Positions 47,827 to 57,869 of a stretch of 61,428 nt of DNA are shown here, one piece after another. Under the pieces are notes generated by a model. The model worked only from the letters and a program-made list of their open reading frames with translations, was not told the DNA's origin and searched no databases. A program made the position numbers and the translations under genes. Origin of the DNA: Scytalidium lignicola (lineage: Eukaryota; Ascomycota; Leotiomycetes); NCBI GenBank assembly GCA_002812745.2, contig NCSJ02000259.1, positions 1 to 61,428 of the forward strand, written 5' to 3'. Position 1 is the first letter of the stretch; every line of letters starts with the position of its first letter.

Positions 47827-49582
47827 AAAATGAAAATAGAAGAAGAATAACAACTTGTTAATGAGGAAGTTAAGTCTGTTAAGTACATGTTTGAACTTAA
47901 GCATAACAAGAATATAAAATAGTTATATACAAGTAAGTAGCTATAATAGTTCTTAAATCGTTTATTATATATTATCATTACTGTATTAACATTGTTGTCT
48001 GTATAAAATATACAATTAAATTTAAGATTATAAGGAAAATGAAAACTTGTTAATCTAACAACTTAAGAAGTTATATTACAAATCCTTGAAAATGTTATAA
48101 ATTACATTTTACAATAGTGTAAAAAGATGTTATAATTTATATTATAGTTTTTAAAATACTAAATTAAAAGCTTAAGTATTAATGTATTTCCTTGCTTGTT
48201 TAAAAACTTATAATATAAGAAAAGTCATTAAAATTATTATTGAACTTGTAAATGATTTTTATATTATATCTTTTATACATTTCTTATAATATGTATATAT
48301 AATGTTAATTTAAAAGAATTATTCAAATTAAAGTTATTAAAAGATCAGATTTGCATAATAGACTTTGTGTATATTATAATTAAGAATTTAAATATTAAAG
48401 ACTTAAAAACTTTTATTTTATTAATAAAAAATATATTCTAACTTCTTATAATATTTTAAACAGATATTTTTAAAGATAATAATATAAGATCTTGTATACT
48501 AGTTCATTTCACAAGAATATTTAGTATTCACCTTATAAAGCTAGTTTATTAGACTGCTTATACTTTTATACTACTATTATCTTGTCTTATATAAATTAAA
48601 CAAGTTATTATTTTAAAGTATACTTTATCTTTATATATATATTTGCATCTTAAGATCTTATAACTTGTATGTACATAATATCCTAACCAAGTTCAAAAAC
48701 TTATAAGTCAAATTCATTTGAAATACATGTATAAGAGTTATTTCTCTCCTTTAAGATATATGTATAAGAGATTATACTATATATAAACTATTATAATGTA
48801 AAAAGGCTTTTAAACGAATATTTCTTAGTCTTCAAACTCATAAGTACTGTTAACTGTAAACTGAAAGATCTTGATATCTAGACTTTGTCAAGTAGTCCAN
48901 TTTTACTATTATACATACAAAGTNAAAAAGCTTNAAAAACTGATATTTAAACTATAACTTAATGTTAATCTCTTAAAAATCAAAGATAATCTTATTATAC
49001 ATTGTCTGAACTACTTATTCTTAAGTAAATTAAAGAATTAACTACAAATAAGCTTTAAGCTTTTCTGTTATCATACATTTTCTAAAGAGTATAACTTCTT
49101 ACTTAAAGGACAAGAGTATAAAATAGCTTTACAGTATTTACAAGATTAAAATAAGTTTGTTTAAAATATGTTTAAAATACTTCATACTATAATTAGTATA
49201 CTAGCTTAAAAAAAAGAATTTCAGATAATCTGTTAAGTTAATATAGTCATAGTCATTTGAAATATCTTTGTTCATTAAGAGATAATAATCCTTGTATTTT
49301 CTTATAATAAAACTATTATAATATTAAACAAATTGTTTTACATTATATGATTTCCTTGCCTTATTATAGAAAAGGTTTTAATAAATTACTTAATATATAT
49401 TCTGCCTTTTTATGACTTTTTTAACTTAACAATTAAAACTTACATTTGCAAATTCGACTAATCCTCATCTCTTTACATTTTACAATACAAACAAACTCTA
49501 CTTTAATAGTAAGAATTGCCTTAAAAGTTTATAACTTAGTATATAAGGATATAAGTTTCTGTTATTGATAAAGTTATACTAA
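47827..49582. other. AT-rich block, nothing recognised
   Basis: Continuous AT-rich sequence with three N next to A/T runs around 48900-48934. Just right of the GTCTGG element a short mutated frame (EEVKSVKYMFELKHNK) is visible on plus. No other signal. Confidence 0.4.
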
Positions 49583-50243
49583 CAAGCTGTTATAAGCATT
49601 ATAAAAAAGCATATTCTTAAGATAATCAAGTTATTTAACTCAAATAACCCTTCTGAATATGCTAAATTCCTCAGAATGCTAGCTTTACAGACTGGTCATA
49701 TAATTCAAAGACAACGTCAAAGTTATACACTAAAAGACAAGTATCCTACTAAGCTTTACTTGGATTTGATAGATCAATACTGTCAGAGTAGTCGATTATA
49801 GCATCACTTCTTGCATCTAGATAAACAACACATGATATAGGTTTTACCAGAAGTGAAAGAACGAGGAAACTCACCTATTAAAGCAGTTGGATATTCACCT
49901 GATCTACATTTAGTTGCGCAAGAGGATGACGTAGAAACCAGTGAAGTAGAAGGAGATTCTCAAAGTGAAGTTGAGTATCAAGTTATAAGTATATGTGCGG
50001 AAAGACATGGGCTACGAGTTTGGGGATAGTCTGGTAGATGAATGTGAAGGCCGGCAGGTGAAGAAGCGAAAGCAAGATGACGGTGACAAGGAGGCCGTTC
50101 TCNAAAAAAATAATGAAGATGCAAGAAGACCTGGCCAAGATGATTGCTACCTACAAAAGGTAAAATTATATGCAGCATAATAGATTTGAATTGTTTTACA
50201 TGATAATATCAATTATTATTTGTATAGAAACTATAACGCATAA
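49583..50243 (+). pseudogene. Unrecognised protein gene, mutated, with coiled-coil tail
   Basis: On plus a frame of natural composition runs from about 49583 (NPSEYAKFLRMLALQTGH, then RQRQSYTLKDKYPTKLYLDL), is crossed by TAG at 49799 and TAG at 49838 (both CAG-to-TAG type), and continues with an acidic part (QEDDVETSEVEGDSQSEVEY). A frame change near 49990 leads into GYEFGDSLVDECEGRQVKKR, and after the N-plus-A-run at 50103 the frame shifts again to MKMQEDLAKMIATYK. A plausible intron (50160-50227, GTAAAA..GTATAG) joins this to the short end NYNA and a stop at 50243. The basic cluster VKKRKQ and helical tail suggest a nuclear protein. Family unknown; the reconstruction is tentative. Confidence 0.4.
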
Positions 50244-50885
50244 TCAGTCGGTTAAAGACTACTATAACCGTTGTTTAATAGCCGTTTCATATAATTACTA
50301 CTCGTATATTATTTCTATTTCTAAAGCCCTTGATGTCCATCCTACTTGCATCTTATTATACATTGTAGATGAAATCTTATAATTGACCTCCAATTAAATA
50401 CACATCAATTCCAGTCAGATGATCTCTGATTGTGAAATCGTAGGTTAAGTATATTAAGAAGCACTAATCTTCAGCATTAATCATGTAATAAGAGTAAGAA
50501 GAAAGGGAAGATATCGAAGTTCTTTTACACATGCCTCTCTTCTTTTCGGCTAGCTTTTTACACTTCCTGAATATGATGCTGCAGGTGTAGCAGAAACCCT
50601 ATGTCGAATGTGGAAAGAGATTTCCTCTGTGGAGAAACCAAACCAAACCCATTACAATTCGTGCTGCAGCGTAATGACCGGAGGTTTCTGAATAAGCGAC
50701 ACGAAAGACTTCATATTTGCTCAGATATCTGATGTGGCTGAAGGGATTCAATTTCTTGTTTTCTCGATAACCGTAACCACATCTCAATATCTGCTATAAA
50801 CATACTATGCCTATCACCACCATATTAAGACATGTAAATGATGTGATTCTCAACTTGGAACTGATATCCTCTTGCTCTACTTGTT
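50244..50885. other. Intergenic or untranslated stretch
   Basis: Mixed composition. A 70-codon plus frame at 50170-50382 overlaps the intron and end of the preceding gene and has no motif. A 62-codon minus frame at 50599-50787 also looks accidental. The last 100 bp probably hold the promoter or upstream coding part of the next pseudogene. Confidence 0.4.
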
Positions 50886-52070
50886 ATGTTAAAAATAATT
50901 AAAGAATACCGAAAAATTAGTCTTTTTCCATATGCTAATGCTGGCATTACAAGTCGCCTTCTCACTTACAACTCGACATATCAGCTGACCAGAAGCGTAT
51001 CGTGCTTAAAACTCACGATTGCTAGAGTAATTACAACTCCCTTCTTGTCTATCCATACTCTAATATTCGGAAAATCACAATACGCTCCATTACCAATCGA
51101 AAAACTAGATATTCTATTCACTTTTCAAATATGGAATAAATATGATAGCTCTAGCAATGAATGGGTTGATATAGGCATGAGTAAAGCCAATGTGCAAAAT
51201 GTCACAGATCGAAAGGCAAACCAGTTTTCGAACCTAGTTTTAGTAACATGGAATCTGAACTATTCATTACCGTTATTAGAATCACATATCTCAGCTATTA
51301 TTTCGCATATTGCCAATATAACTCCTGCGGTAGATATCATATTCTTCCAAGAAGTCTCAAGATCAGCTCTGGAAATTTTATTGAATGATCTTCGGATTTA
51401 GTAGTCCTGGTTTTCCAGCGAAGCAGATGAAACTAACTTGATATTATCACCCCTTACAACTATAATCCTTCTTTCCAAGTCAAGGTTCGCATATGAAGAA
51501 GAATCGGTTGAGAAGGTAGAGCTTAGACCAGTTTGGAAAGTACATTATCGTAGCCATTCCGAAAGGGATGCTCTCTGTTGTGATATTTTTCTTCTTTCAT
51601 CCTTGACAAAATCTTCTAGTGGTAGTATCCGACTTGTCAATATACATCTCGATTCTCTTGCCTTAAAACCATCTTACCGCCTCGAACAGGTTTCCACCAT
51701 TGCATCTATCCTCTATAACGCAGGTTGTGGTTTTGTTACGAAAGATTTTAATTCGATACTTCCAGAAGATAAGGCATCGATTGAAGTTAACAGCCTTGTA
51801 AACCCGTAGGTTAAGCTACATCAAGGAAACCCCGGATATACCTAGAGCATTTATAACAAAGCACCTTTCCTTCCATCTCGATTAGACAGAATAGGGACTC
51901 TTGGACTTAACGTGCAAGAAATTGAAATAATGCATCCAGGGGTAATCTTAATACCAAAGATATCTCGGCCTTCTGAGATATTTCCAAGATGGCTGCCCAA
52001 AGATAAAGGTTACATAATGCTACCATGGAGCGACCATTCAGGTTTGAAGTGTTCTTTTAGTTTAGCATAA
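50886..52070 (+). pseudogene. TDP2-like endonuclease/exonuclease/phosphatase gene, four stops
   Basis: A single frame from the ATG at 50886 to the TAA at 52068 (395 codons) matches the EEP superfamily, closest in pattern to tyrosyl-DNA phosphodiesterase 2-like fungal proteins. Catalytic elements in order: TWNLN (Trp122), FFQEVS (Glu ~156), NIHLDSLA, DFNSI, RLDRIG and WSDHSGL (Asp383-His384). Four stops interrupt it: TAG TAG at about 51399-51404, TAG at 51807 and TAG at about 51852. The first pair fits CAG-to-TAG and the latter two TGG-to-TAG (expected Trp in 'PGYTW'), so both strands were mutated, as RIP does. No other frameshift occurs. An active form would hydrolyse phosphodiester or phosphotyrosyl-DNA bonds. 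The start is uncertain because the amino-terminal ~100 residues have no recognised domain. Confidence 0.75.
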
Positions 52071-52630
52071 GGATATTGTCACCGAGCAAGTATAATTCAT
52101 ATTCTTATGGAGAAGTGAGAGTCTATAAATCAACTTGATCCTTAAACCTTCTGGAAGTTCAAATTTATATTCAACATCATGATAACTTTAGATTAGCAGG
52201 ATCTAGAAAGGAGATAATATGAAACCATCGGGTGTTGGCGATTCGAGGGAAGGGAAATTGCTGGAAATGGTAATGGAGACTAGCTTTTGAGCATTCGGGT
52301 AAAGCGATTTTTGTCTGTGAAGACGACAANTCCTTTTGTTATTTTTTGAGTATACTCAATAATATACTGAGCCACGGCCAAGCCGATGAAGCCGCGTTTG
52401 TTGGATCCTAAGCGGTGGGAGGTTTTTGCATGTGACTTATTTCTATCAATACTCATAAATATTTCAATCAATTCACATGAAATTTAGAAATAAGGTCTCG
52501 CCATTATGACATCCTGCAAAGCCAAATATAGTTCATCCTCAATCATTATCCGCCATTGTAACACGGATTATCGCCAAGATATCGTATCGCAGCGATCGAC
52601 ACAGACTAAATATAAACGTAACATACTTGC
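52071..52630. other. Intergenic, nothing recognised
   Basis: No coding frame of interest; a 63-codon minus frame with an N at 52280-52471 has no motif. Composition returns to near normal GC. Confidence 0.4.
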
Positions 52631-53183
52631 ATGGATTTGCTAGTATATTTTGATTATCTCCGTCGCATTATCGCCGCTCTTGCAGCGGACGAATCGCTTG
52701 TGGATATAGTAAAAGGGGTCAAACCCTTCTACAACCATAGCCCCAGCCTGTGAACAACGCTGGCTAGTGTGGACTCTTCTTAGCTCTGCAAATACCTGGA
52801 GCAACAGTATTCACAGGTTCCCAGCCGGCACCGCGTGGAGGTGAGTTTAACTGTTATGGGAGTGTCATGTCACGTGAAAGTCACGTTGTAAGCTAGTCCC
52901 GATTAGATAGATAGGGGGCGGCGCATGGCCTACAGCCATGCCTCCGCTCCCACACCGGGAACAGAACAATCATCAATCTCCTGGAATAACGCAACTAGCA
53001 TACCGTAATTATATGGATTACGTCGTGCCACGCGTTATAGGAGTATTCCGACATTAACATTAAATGAATATTATGACCGTGAGAATCCTGTGCAGTGGTA
53101 GAACCGTATCCTCCTAATATTGCAACAATTTATCCTAACCTTACATTTTCAGTATTTGCTAAACAGCGCCATTTACTTGCCCT
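52631..53183 (+). pseudogene. Unrecognised ORF interrupted by a solo LTR
   Basis: From the ATG at 52631 the plus frame reads MDLLVYFDYLRRIIAALAAD, then VDIVKGVKPFYN, is stopped by TGA at 52751 and by a TAG about 30 bases later, and continues in frame with KYLEQQYSQVPSRHRVEVSL up to 52851. There a 202-bp LTR is inserted. If the LTR and one copy of its TTAAC duplication are disregarded, the same frame runs on after it (NEYYDRENPVQW) before further stops. The preserved frame on both sides of the LTR is the main evidence that this was a gene. Could be a retroelement gag-like protein or a cellular gene; not recognised. Confidence 0.35.
52852..53053 (+). mobile_element. Clean solo LTR of a copia-type element, TSD TTAAC
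   Basis: 202 bp from TGTTATGGGAG to ATTCCGACA, flanked by a perfect 5-bp duplication TTAAC at 52847-52851 and 53054-53058. Normal GC, no RIP-like decay. It shares TTGTAAGCTAGTCC, GATTAGATAG and the CCGACA end with the degraded LTRs at 29345 and 43620, so it belongs to the same or a sister family, and its orientation is plus by that alignment. Confidence 0.9.
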
Positions 53184-53424
53184 AGAACGGTGCAAATGTT
53201 GATAGAAGTATAGTTTGTATGTGCGATGTGACAAAAGAGAGGGTGTCAAAGGTCAGAGCGCGTCGGCTAGGCTACTACACATATAAATTGTATGGCAAGG
53301 AGACTTCATAAATTGCTGTGTATGGTAGCTTAGATGATTGCTAATTCCCCACAACAGGTGGGAATGTAAGGTGAAATCTCTGTCACCGCTTCCTCAAGCT
53401 CCCCTACAATGTGACTGGTTACAG
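53184..53424. other. Short intergenic segment
   Basis: No feature recognised; normal composition. It contains the 3' flank of the minus-strand membrane ORF. Confidence 0.4.
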
Positions 53425-53862
53425 TTAATTATGTAAGCAACGTCTTTTTGCAAGTGGACCCCAAACGTCTATCACATAAAAAACAACCGATATAATAAGG
53501 AATGCGGACAAGTAGAGCGGCCAAGCTGTTTCTAGAGGCATAAGGTGCTGCGATTGCCAACATAGCACGAGGACTTGAGGAATCTCAGGTGATGCTGCTG
53601 TGCCTAGATATAGTGCAAGCGCGGCTGTAGTTAGACCCAGGGACAAAGTCTTCCATCCACCTGCGAAGTAGAAACAATATAGACAATATATACCCCATAT
53701 TGCAGAAGCACAACTCGGAGTTATTGTAGGACAATGAGAGGAACTCCAGGTATAATGATTCCGGAGCCGTTCAAAAACACGTTGCGATGCTACGTAGACT
53801 CTATGGAATCCTCGCAGAGCTTTATTGTATCGGTATGCGTTAGATAGATTTCCGAGGAACAT
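53425..53862 (-). CDS. Hypothetical small membrane protein, possibly partial
   Basis: An uninterrupted 145-codon minus frame starting at an ATG at 53862. An amino-terminal basic, hydrophilic part (YRYNKALRGFHRVYVASQRV) is followed by three hydrophobic stretches: IWGIYCLYCFYFAG, LSLGLTTAALALYLGTA and YLSAFLIISVVFYVIDVW, and the protein ends KRRCLHN. It would be an integral membrane protein. No family recognised. It may be the last exon of a longer gene whose upstream part is missing, since the region immediately upstream is the oppositely oriented Cwc24 copy. An N beside an A run lies 20 bp upstream of the ATG. Confidence 0.4.
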   Translation of the reverse strand: MFLGNLSNAYRYNKALRGFHRVYVASQRVFERLRNHYTWSSSHCPTITPSCASAIWGIYCLYCFYFAGGWKTLSLGLTTAALALYLGTAASPEIPQVLVLCWQSQHLMPLETAWPLYLSAFLIISVVFYVIDVWGPLAKRRCLHN

Positions 53863-53950
53863 GAGAATGTATATAGAATGNAAAAAATACGAGGCTTAAT
53901 TCGTGCAAAACCGTAAAGAGTGGAGAGAAGTGCCATCCTATTGCCAAAGC

Positions 53951-54838
53951 AATGAGTATATCACATTTAAGAAGAGAAACGCGAAGGCTAAAGCAAAGAT
54001 TAAAGAAAAACCGGTAACATCTCCACAAAATAGCGAAGATTCCTCTGCTTTATCTGAAGATAAATCTAGCAACACGATTAAGCGGAAGAAGAAGAATACT
54101 AGCCTCGTAGCTGTATCATCAGTGAATAATAACTCCTCTGACAAAGACCTTTTTGCGATAGTCTTCACGGCAGATTGTGACGCTCCGATTACCAGCACAA
54201 ACAACACAACAAAGCAAAGCAACTGGTTCGATGAAGATTCGAAGAATGCGCTGATATGGTCTGTTGGCCCCATGAAGGTCCCAACCAATGTATGTACCAT
54301 AACTTTCATGGACTTTGCTGAAGATATCTGCAAAGGTTACAAGCTGACAGGCTTCTGCGGTTTTGGTAAGTGAACCCTCCATTTGTTCTCGTTTACTTAT
54401 CTATCAAGAAAGTGCTAATTCTGGAGGGGGATGAAAAAGGCGATAGTTGCAAGTTCCTTCATGCCAGGGAAGACTATAAACAAGGTTGGCAGCTTGGTCG
54501 AGAATGGGAGAATGTCACCATGGGAAAGAAGAACATCGGTGATACGATAATTGCTAGCGCTGACAGAGAAAATGCTCGGGAAGAAGATTATAATGAGATA
54601 GATGATATAGCACAGGCGAATATCCCGTTTGCCTGCATCATTTACAAAAAACCCTATAAGGATCCAATTGTTACTCAGTGTGGCCATTATTTCTGTGGGC
54701 AATGTGTGTTGAGGAGATATAGGAAAGATCCAAGTTTGCGCAACTTGTGGATCTGGAACAAATGGTGTTTTTAACTCTGCTAAGCAGTTGAAGAATCTCC
54801 TGGATAAAAAAAGAGAACGAGCGGCGGTGGGGAAGTAG
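53951..54838 (+). pseudogene. Damaged copy of splicing factor Cwc24 (RNF113-like)
   Basis: Strong match in order to fungal Cwc24, a spliceosome-associated CCCH plus RING protein: TFKKRNAKAKAKIKEKP, a basic cluster KRKKKN, APITSTNNTTKQSNWFDED, VGPMKVPTN, the CCCH finger [20 protein letters not shown] (across an intron at 54366-54439, GTAAGT..AAAAAG), AREDYKQGWQL, and a RING starting FACIIYKKPYKDPIV with CGHYFC. Damage: no in-frame ATG at the expected start (an ATG at 53952 is one frame off); about 40 residues usually found between NAL and VGP are missing; the second RING cysteine is tyrosine (TGC to TAC); and an extra base near 54733-54736 shifts the frame just before CATCGSGTNGVFNSAKQL, which then continues to the TAG at 54836. 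Almost certainly non-functional; an intact copy should exist elsewhere because Cwc24 is a conserved splicing protein. Confidence 0.8.
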
Positions 54839-55300
54839 CAGCTAGACGGTGGTAAATGGTACTTATAATTAAAGGGTTTTCCCGTCTAGCTGTAGTATCA
54901 ACTTCTTGTGTCAGGTCTATCTAGAAGATCCTAGTCCGCTGCGCCATTACTCAAGAGGACTGGCCGCATTTAGACTAGTCTATGAATAGGGGGTTCATTT
55001 GAGAACCCTCCGGAATGTGTCTCCTTAAGGTTTGAAGAGGCAATGTCCGGAAAAGGAGATGGCATAAATTTACAAAATATTAAGGATCCTGGAGAGAAAC
55101 ACTAGAGATAGCATGTACAAATAGCCATAAATATATTGTTGCAATGTTATCCCAAATAACTTCAATTAGTTCATCGATAATGATTGCCTCGTCAAGACAT
55201 TGGGTTCAAATGCGATAAGGGAATTCTTTAACATGGATCGCACACGAATGAAGGACTATTTATAACATAGGAATAATTACAAAACACAAAAATCTGTGTT
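54839..55300. other. Intergenic between two convergent genes
   Basis: No gene. Contains the 3' flanks of the Cwc24 copy (plus) and the PTH11-like gene (minus). A potential small inverted word TCTAGC/GCTAGA brackets 54840-54890 (AGCTAGACGG ... CCGTCTAGCT), a 10-bp perfect hairpin stem that could act as a terminator-like structure but is unproven. Confidence 0.45.
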
Positions 55301-56670
55301 CTATTCTACAATAATATCCCGCTTAACTATGATATTCATGGGATACTTCAAACTAATATCATCTTCAATACTCCCATTCGGTCGCCGATTGGCCTGGATC
55401 TCATTTGTCAAACCTATCTCATCTTCACTCTTATTATCTTTATGAGGATCTTTACTCCGATCAGACAGAGCATAGAAATCGCCGTTTTGGGACCGCAGCC
55501 TTGAGGCACCCGTGCCATAGACTGGTTGTGAACTAGCATTGACGCTGCTACCTGGGAACCACGCGGGTAGACATCTTCGGACCAGTGGATAAAGTGTAGG
55601 TAAACAGGCACAGACAATACCGATATTAGGCTCAACGGAGGACCAGATAAAAGCCTGAGACATGCCCCAGGTAAGGTCCGCGGAATTGAACATTTTGCTG
55701 AGAATGACANGACGGACGACTCCAGCGACGCAGACGCTATACATTACACCCAGCATTATTAGCATGATAAGACCATAAAAGAGCATGAAATGAAAAGATA
55801 CATACAATCCACCGAGAGCAAAAATACTCAGGATACTTAATCGCTTCGCGACAGGCATCTGTAAGTTCCAGACCATGGGTATAGGAGTCAATAAGATAAG
55901 GAAATCAGTAAATACACTTGCTCCTCCATTACCGAGGAAGAATGCAGAGATGTTGATACACTTCCCCTTTGCTGTGGGATCGACGTATTGGTTCCAGAAA
56001 TAGCTGAATGGTCGACACTGTGTAAGAGAAGTGATGAAAACAGCGATCCACCATCCGACAACAAGAAAGACAACGAAGTAAAGGAATTTGCGGAAGGCTT
56101 GCACGGGAAAGAGGCGGTAATAGAAGACAATTATAGATAACTTTGTTAAGGGGACAACAGAACCATAGAGGAATTCGTATGCCCAAAGAATCTGTTGGTC
56201 AGTTTAAGTTCAATTGCAATAGCTAATAAGCCATATTCCAGCTGCTTTCTCTTGACTTACCTTGAAAATGGCGCCTAATCGGACTGTTGGATTCCAAATA
56301 TGCTTGCCAATTCCTTTATAACAGGCTGGAGAGTTGGAATCGTCAGTTCATTGCTCCATTCTTAAGAGACCGAAAACGCTACCTAGGATCGAGAGGCAAC
56401 CTGTACCCGAAGCTACAACCTAATTATCCCAGCAGCAGCATTAGAAAACAGCGTTGTGATTCGGATGGCAGACATGGATATACATGTACATACCAGCGCT
56501 GCAAGAATTAAATAGTCGTCCAGCTGTAAATCCGTCTTCGCAGTGTATTTGGCGACAACTCTCAAGGCCACCGCTGCCGACGAAATGACCATCAAGGCAA
56601 TGACAGGGCTAATGACAGTTGCTTTGATATCGGCATTGAGATCGATGCCTGGCGGTGGACCCGAACTCAT
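55301..56670 (-). CDS. PTH11-like integral membrane protein (fungal rhodopsin domain)
   Basis: Five exons on minus: 56670-56494, 56419-56371 (or ending 56383), 56325-56261, 56191-55806 and 55736-55301, giving about 370 residues. Introns have GTATGT, GTAAGT and GTATGT donors and clear AG acceptors; the second has a weak GTCTCT or GTAGCG donor. The domain is the fungal seven-transmembrane 'rhodopsin domain' family: the signature LQLDDYLILAAL after helix 1, KGIGKHIW, AIFKILWAYEFLYG then LTKLSIIVFYYRLFP, a loop TQCRPFSYFWNQYVDPTAKG, and the later helices LILLTPIPMVWNL and AFIWSSVEPNIGIVCACLPTL, followed by a hydrophilic cytoplasmic tail. All helices are present and no stop is seen, though one N lies in the codon after GVVR. 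Likely a plasma-membrane receptor-like protein; the ligand is unknown. Confidence 0.9.
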
Positions 56671-57652
56671 GATGGAGAAAGAGCAAAAGAAAGAAAGAAA
56701 ACAACTATTAACGTTGTGTAACTATCTGCAAATCCCGATTCCAGAATCTCAAAACGGCGCTGTCTTATTATTAGCTTATACCACACAGCTGGATATATCG
56801 TGGTTCTGACGGTAATTGCGCAAAGGCCATGTCCAGAAACCAAAGACAAAGCTTTTGTTCCAGATCGGCTTCGCCTAGCCAGATTAGCTGGGCGCAATTC
56901 GATAAGGGAGGGGGGTTTAAAGCCATAACGCGACCAACTAACTGACTGCTGATCCTGACCCTATTACGGTATTACGGTAATGCTCTGTTAGATCTGGGTG
57001 GGAAGCACGACAGTTGGAGGGGAAGCACAGGCGTCGGTTCCAATCTTGTTATGCAAGGGTCCTGCATGTCAAGCATGGGAGCTCGTCCGACAATAATTGG
57101 GTGGCAACACATCGATCGGTCTCGGCGCATTGTGGCTTTCAGGAGAGGATTAATAAATTTAGGGGCAATATAAAATTTTTCTCATACCACAACGAGCGAG
57201 GATATCATGGAGTGGACAAGGTGGGACCCGGGATCGTATGGATTCACAAATCATAGCTGTCTTGTGGTGAAGCCGAAAGGCCAGTTGTTTTAGATTCTGC
57301 AAGTAATATCCTTGTTTTGTTCTTGCCGTGCTTTTGCTAGATATGCAAAAANGTGCTTTACTTGCCGTAGTAGATCATCTACAAACAGGGACAAGTGCTG
57401 AGTGGACCCGATCTCAGAACGGGAGGTACCGTGCACAGTAAATGTCTCCCTATGGTCTGTCACTAGACTCTGAACTATCGGCTCTTTGGTGCTGAAAGAC
57501 CTCGATCAATACGGATAATGCTCCTTCATTCACCAATACCCTAATACTTAGTAGGAGCGGTTGACATCCTAGTAGGTTCCACGACTATAACGTCGGTAAC
57601 ATCGAGGCTCTTCTTAACGACACTTCCGCTACAGCGCGGAAATAGCGTCAGA
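56671..57652. other. Upstream region of the PTH11-like gene, no gene
   Basis: Short frames on both strands (76 codons minus at 56667-56897, 80 codons plus at 57014-57256) lack motifs and look accidental. A GGTAATTGCGC-type promoter stretch and an AT-rich patch around 57160-57190 are present. Nothing else recognised. Confidence 0.4.
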
Positions 57653-57869
57653 TAGGTCCTGTTTGGATTCGGCTTAATTATTTACTCCAGGGAAAAAAAT
57701 AAGGAAGAAAATAAGCTCGAATCCAAACATCCCCTCCTGAACCTCTCGCTTGCCCTGGTTAATGTCTCCACCAACTTATCTTGGCACAAAAGCTAACAAA
57801 CAAGCGAAATAAAGAGCAAAATAAGGACCAACATTCCGGACCAAATAAGCTAAATCCAACCAGGCCCTA
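57653..57869. mobile_element. Small MITE with TAGG(T/G)CCTG TIRs
   Basis: 217 bp. The left end TAGGTCCTGTTTGGATTCGG is an inverted repeat of the right end (complement TAGGGCCTGGTTGGATTTAG), about 22 of 26 bp matching. An additional inner inverted copy TAAGCTCGAATCCAAACA lies at 57712-57729, so the left arm can pair with either. No coding capacity. The target duplication is not obvious. Typical non-autonomous DNA element, superfamily undetermined (hAT-like ends are possible). Confidence 0.6.

Noticed and set aside
54119..54702. Minus-strand frames of 87-131 codons opposite the Cwc24 copy
   Set aside because: Shadows of the plus-strand coding sequence; no conserved domain.
56667..56897. 76-codon minus frame directly upstream of the PTH11-like start
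   Set aside because: It overlaps the likely 5' untranslated region and promoter and is in a different frame from the gene; the domain begins at the ATG at 56670.
57014..57256. 80-codon plus frame upstream of the PTH11-like gene
   Set aside because: No motif, no intron signals, ordinary intergenic composition.
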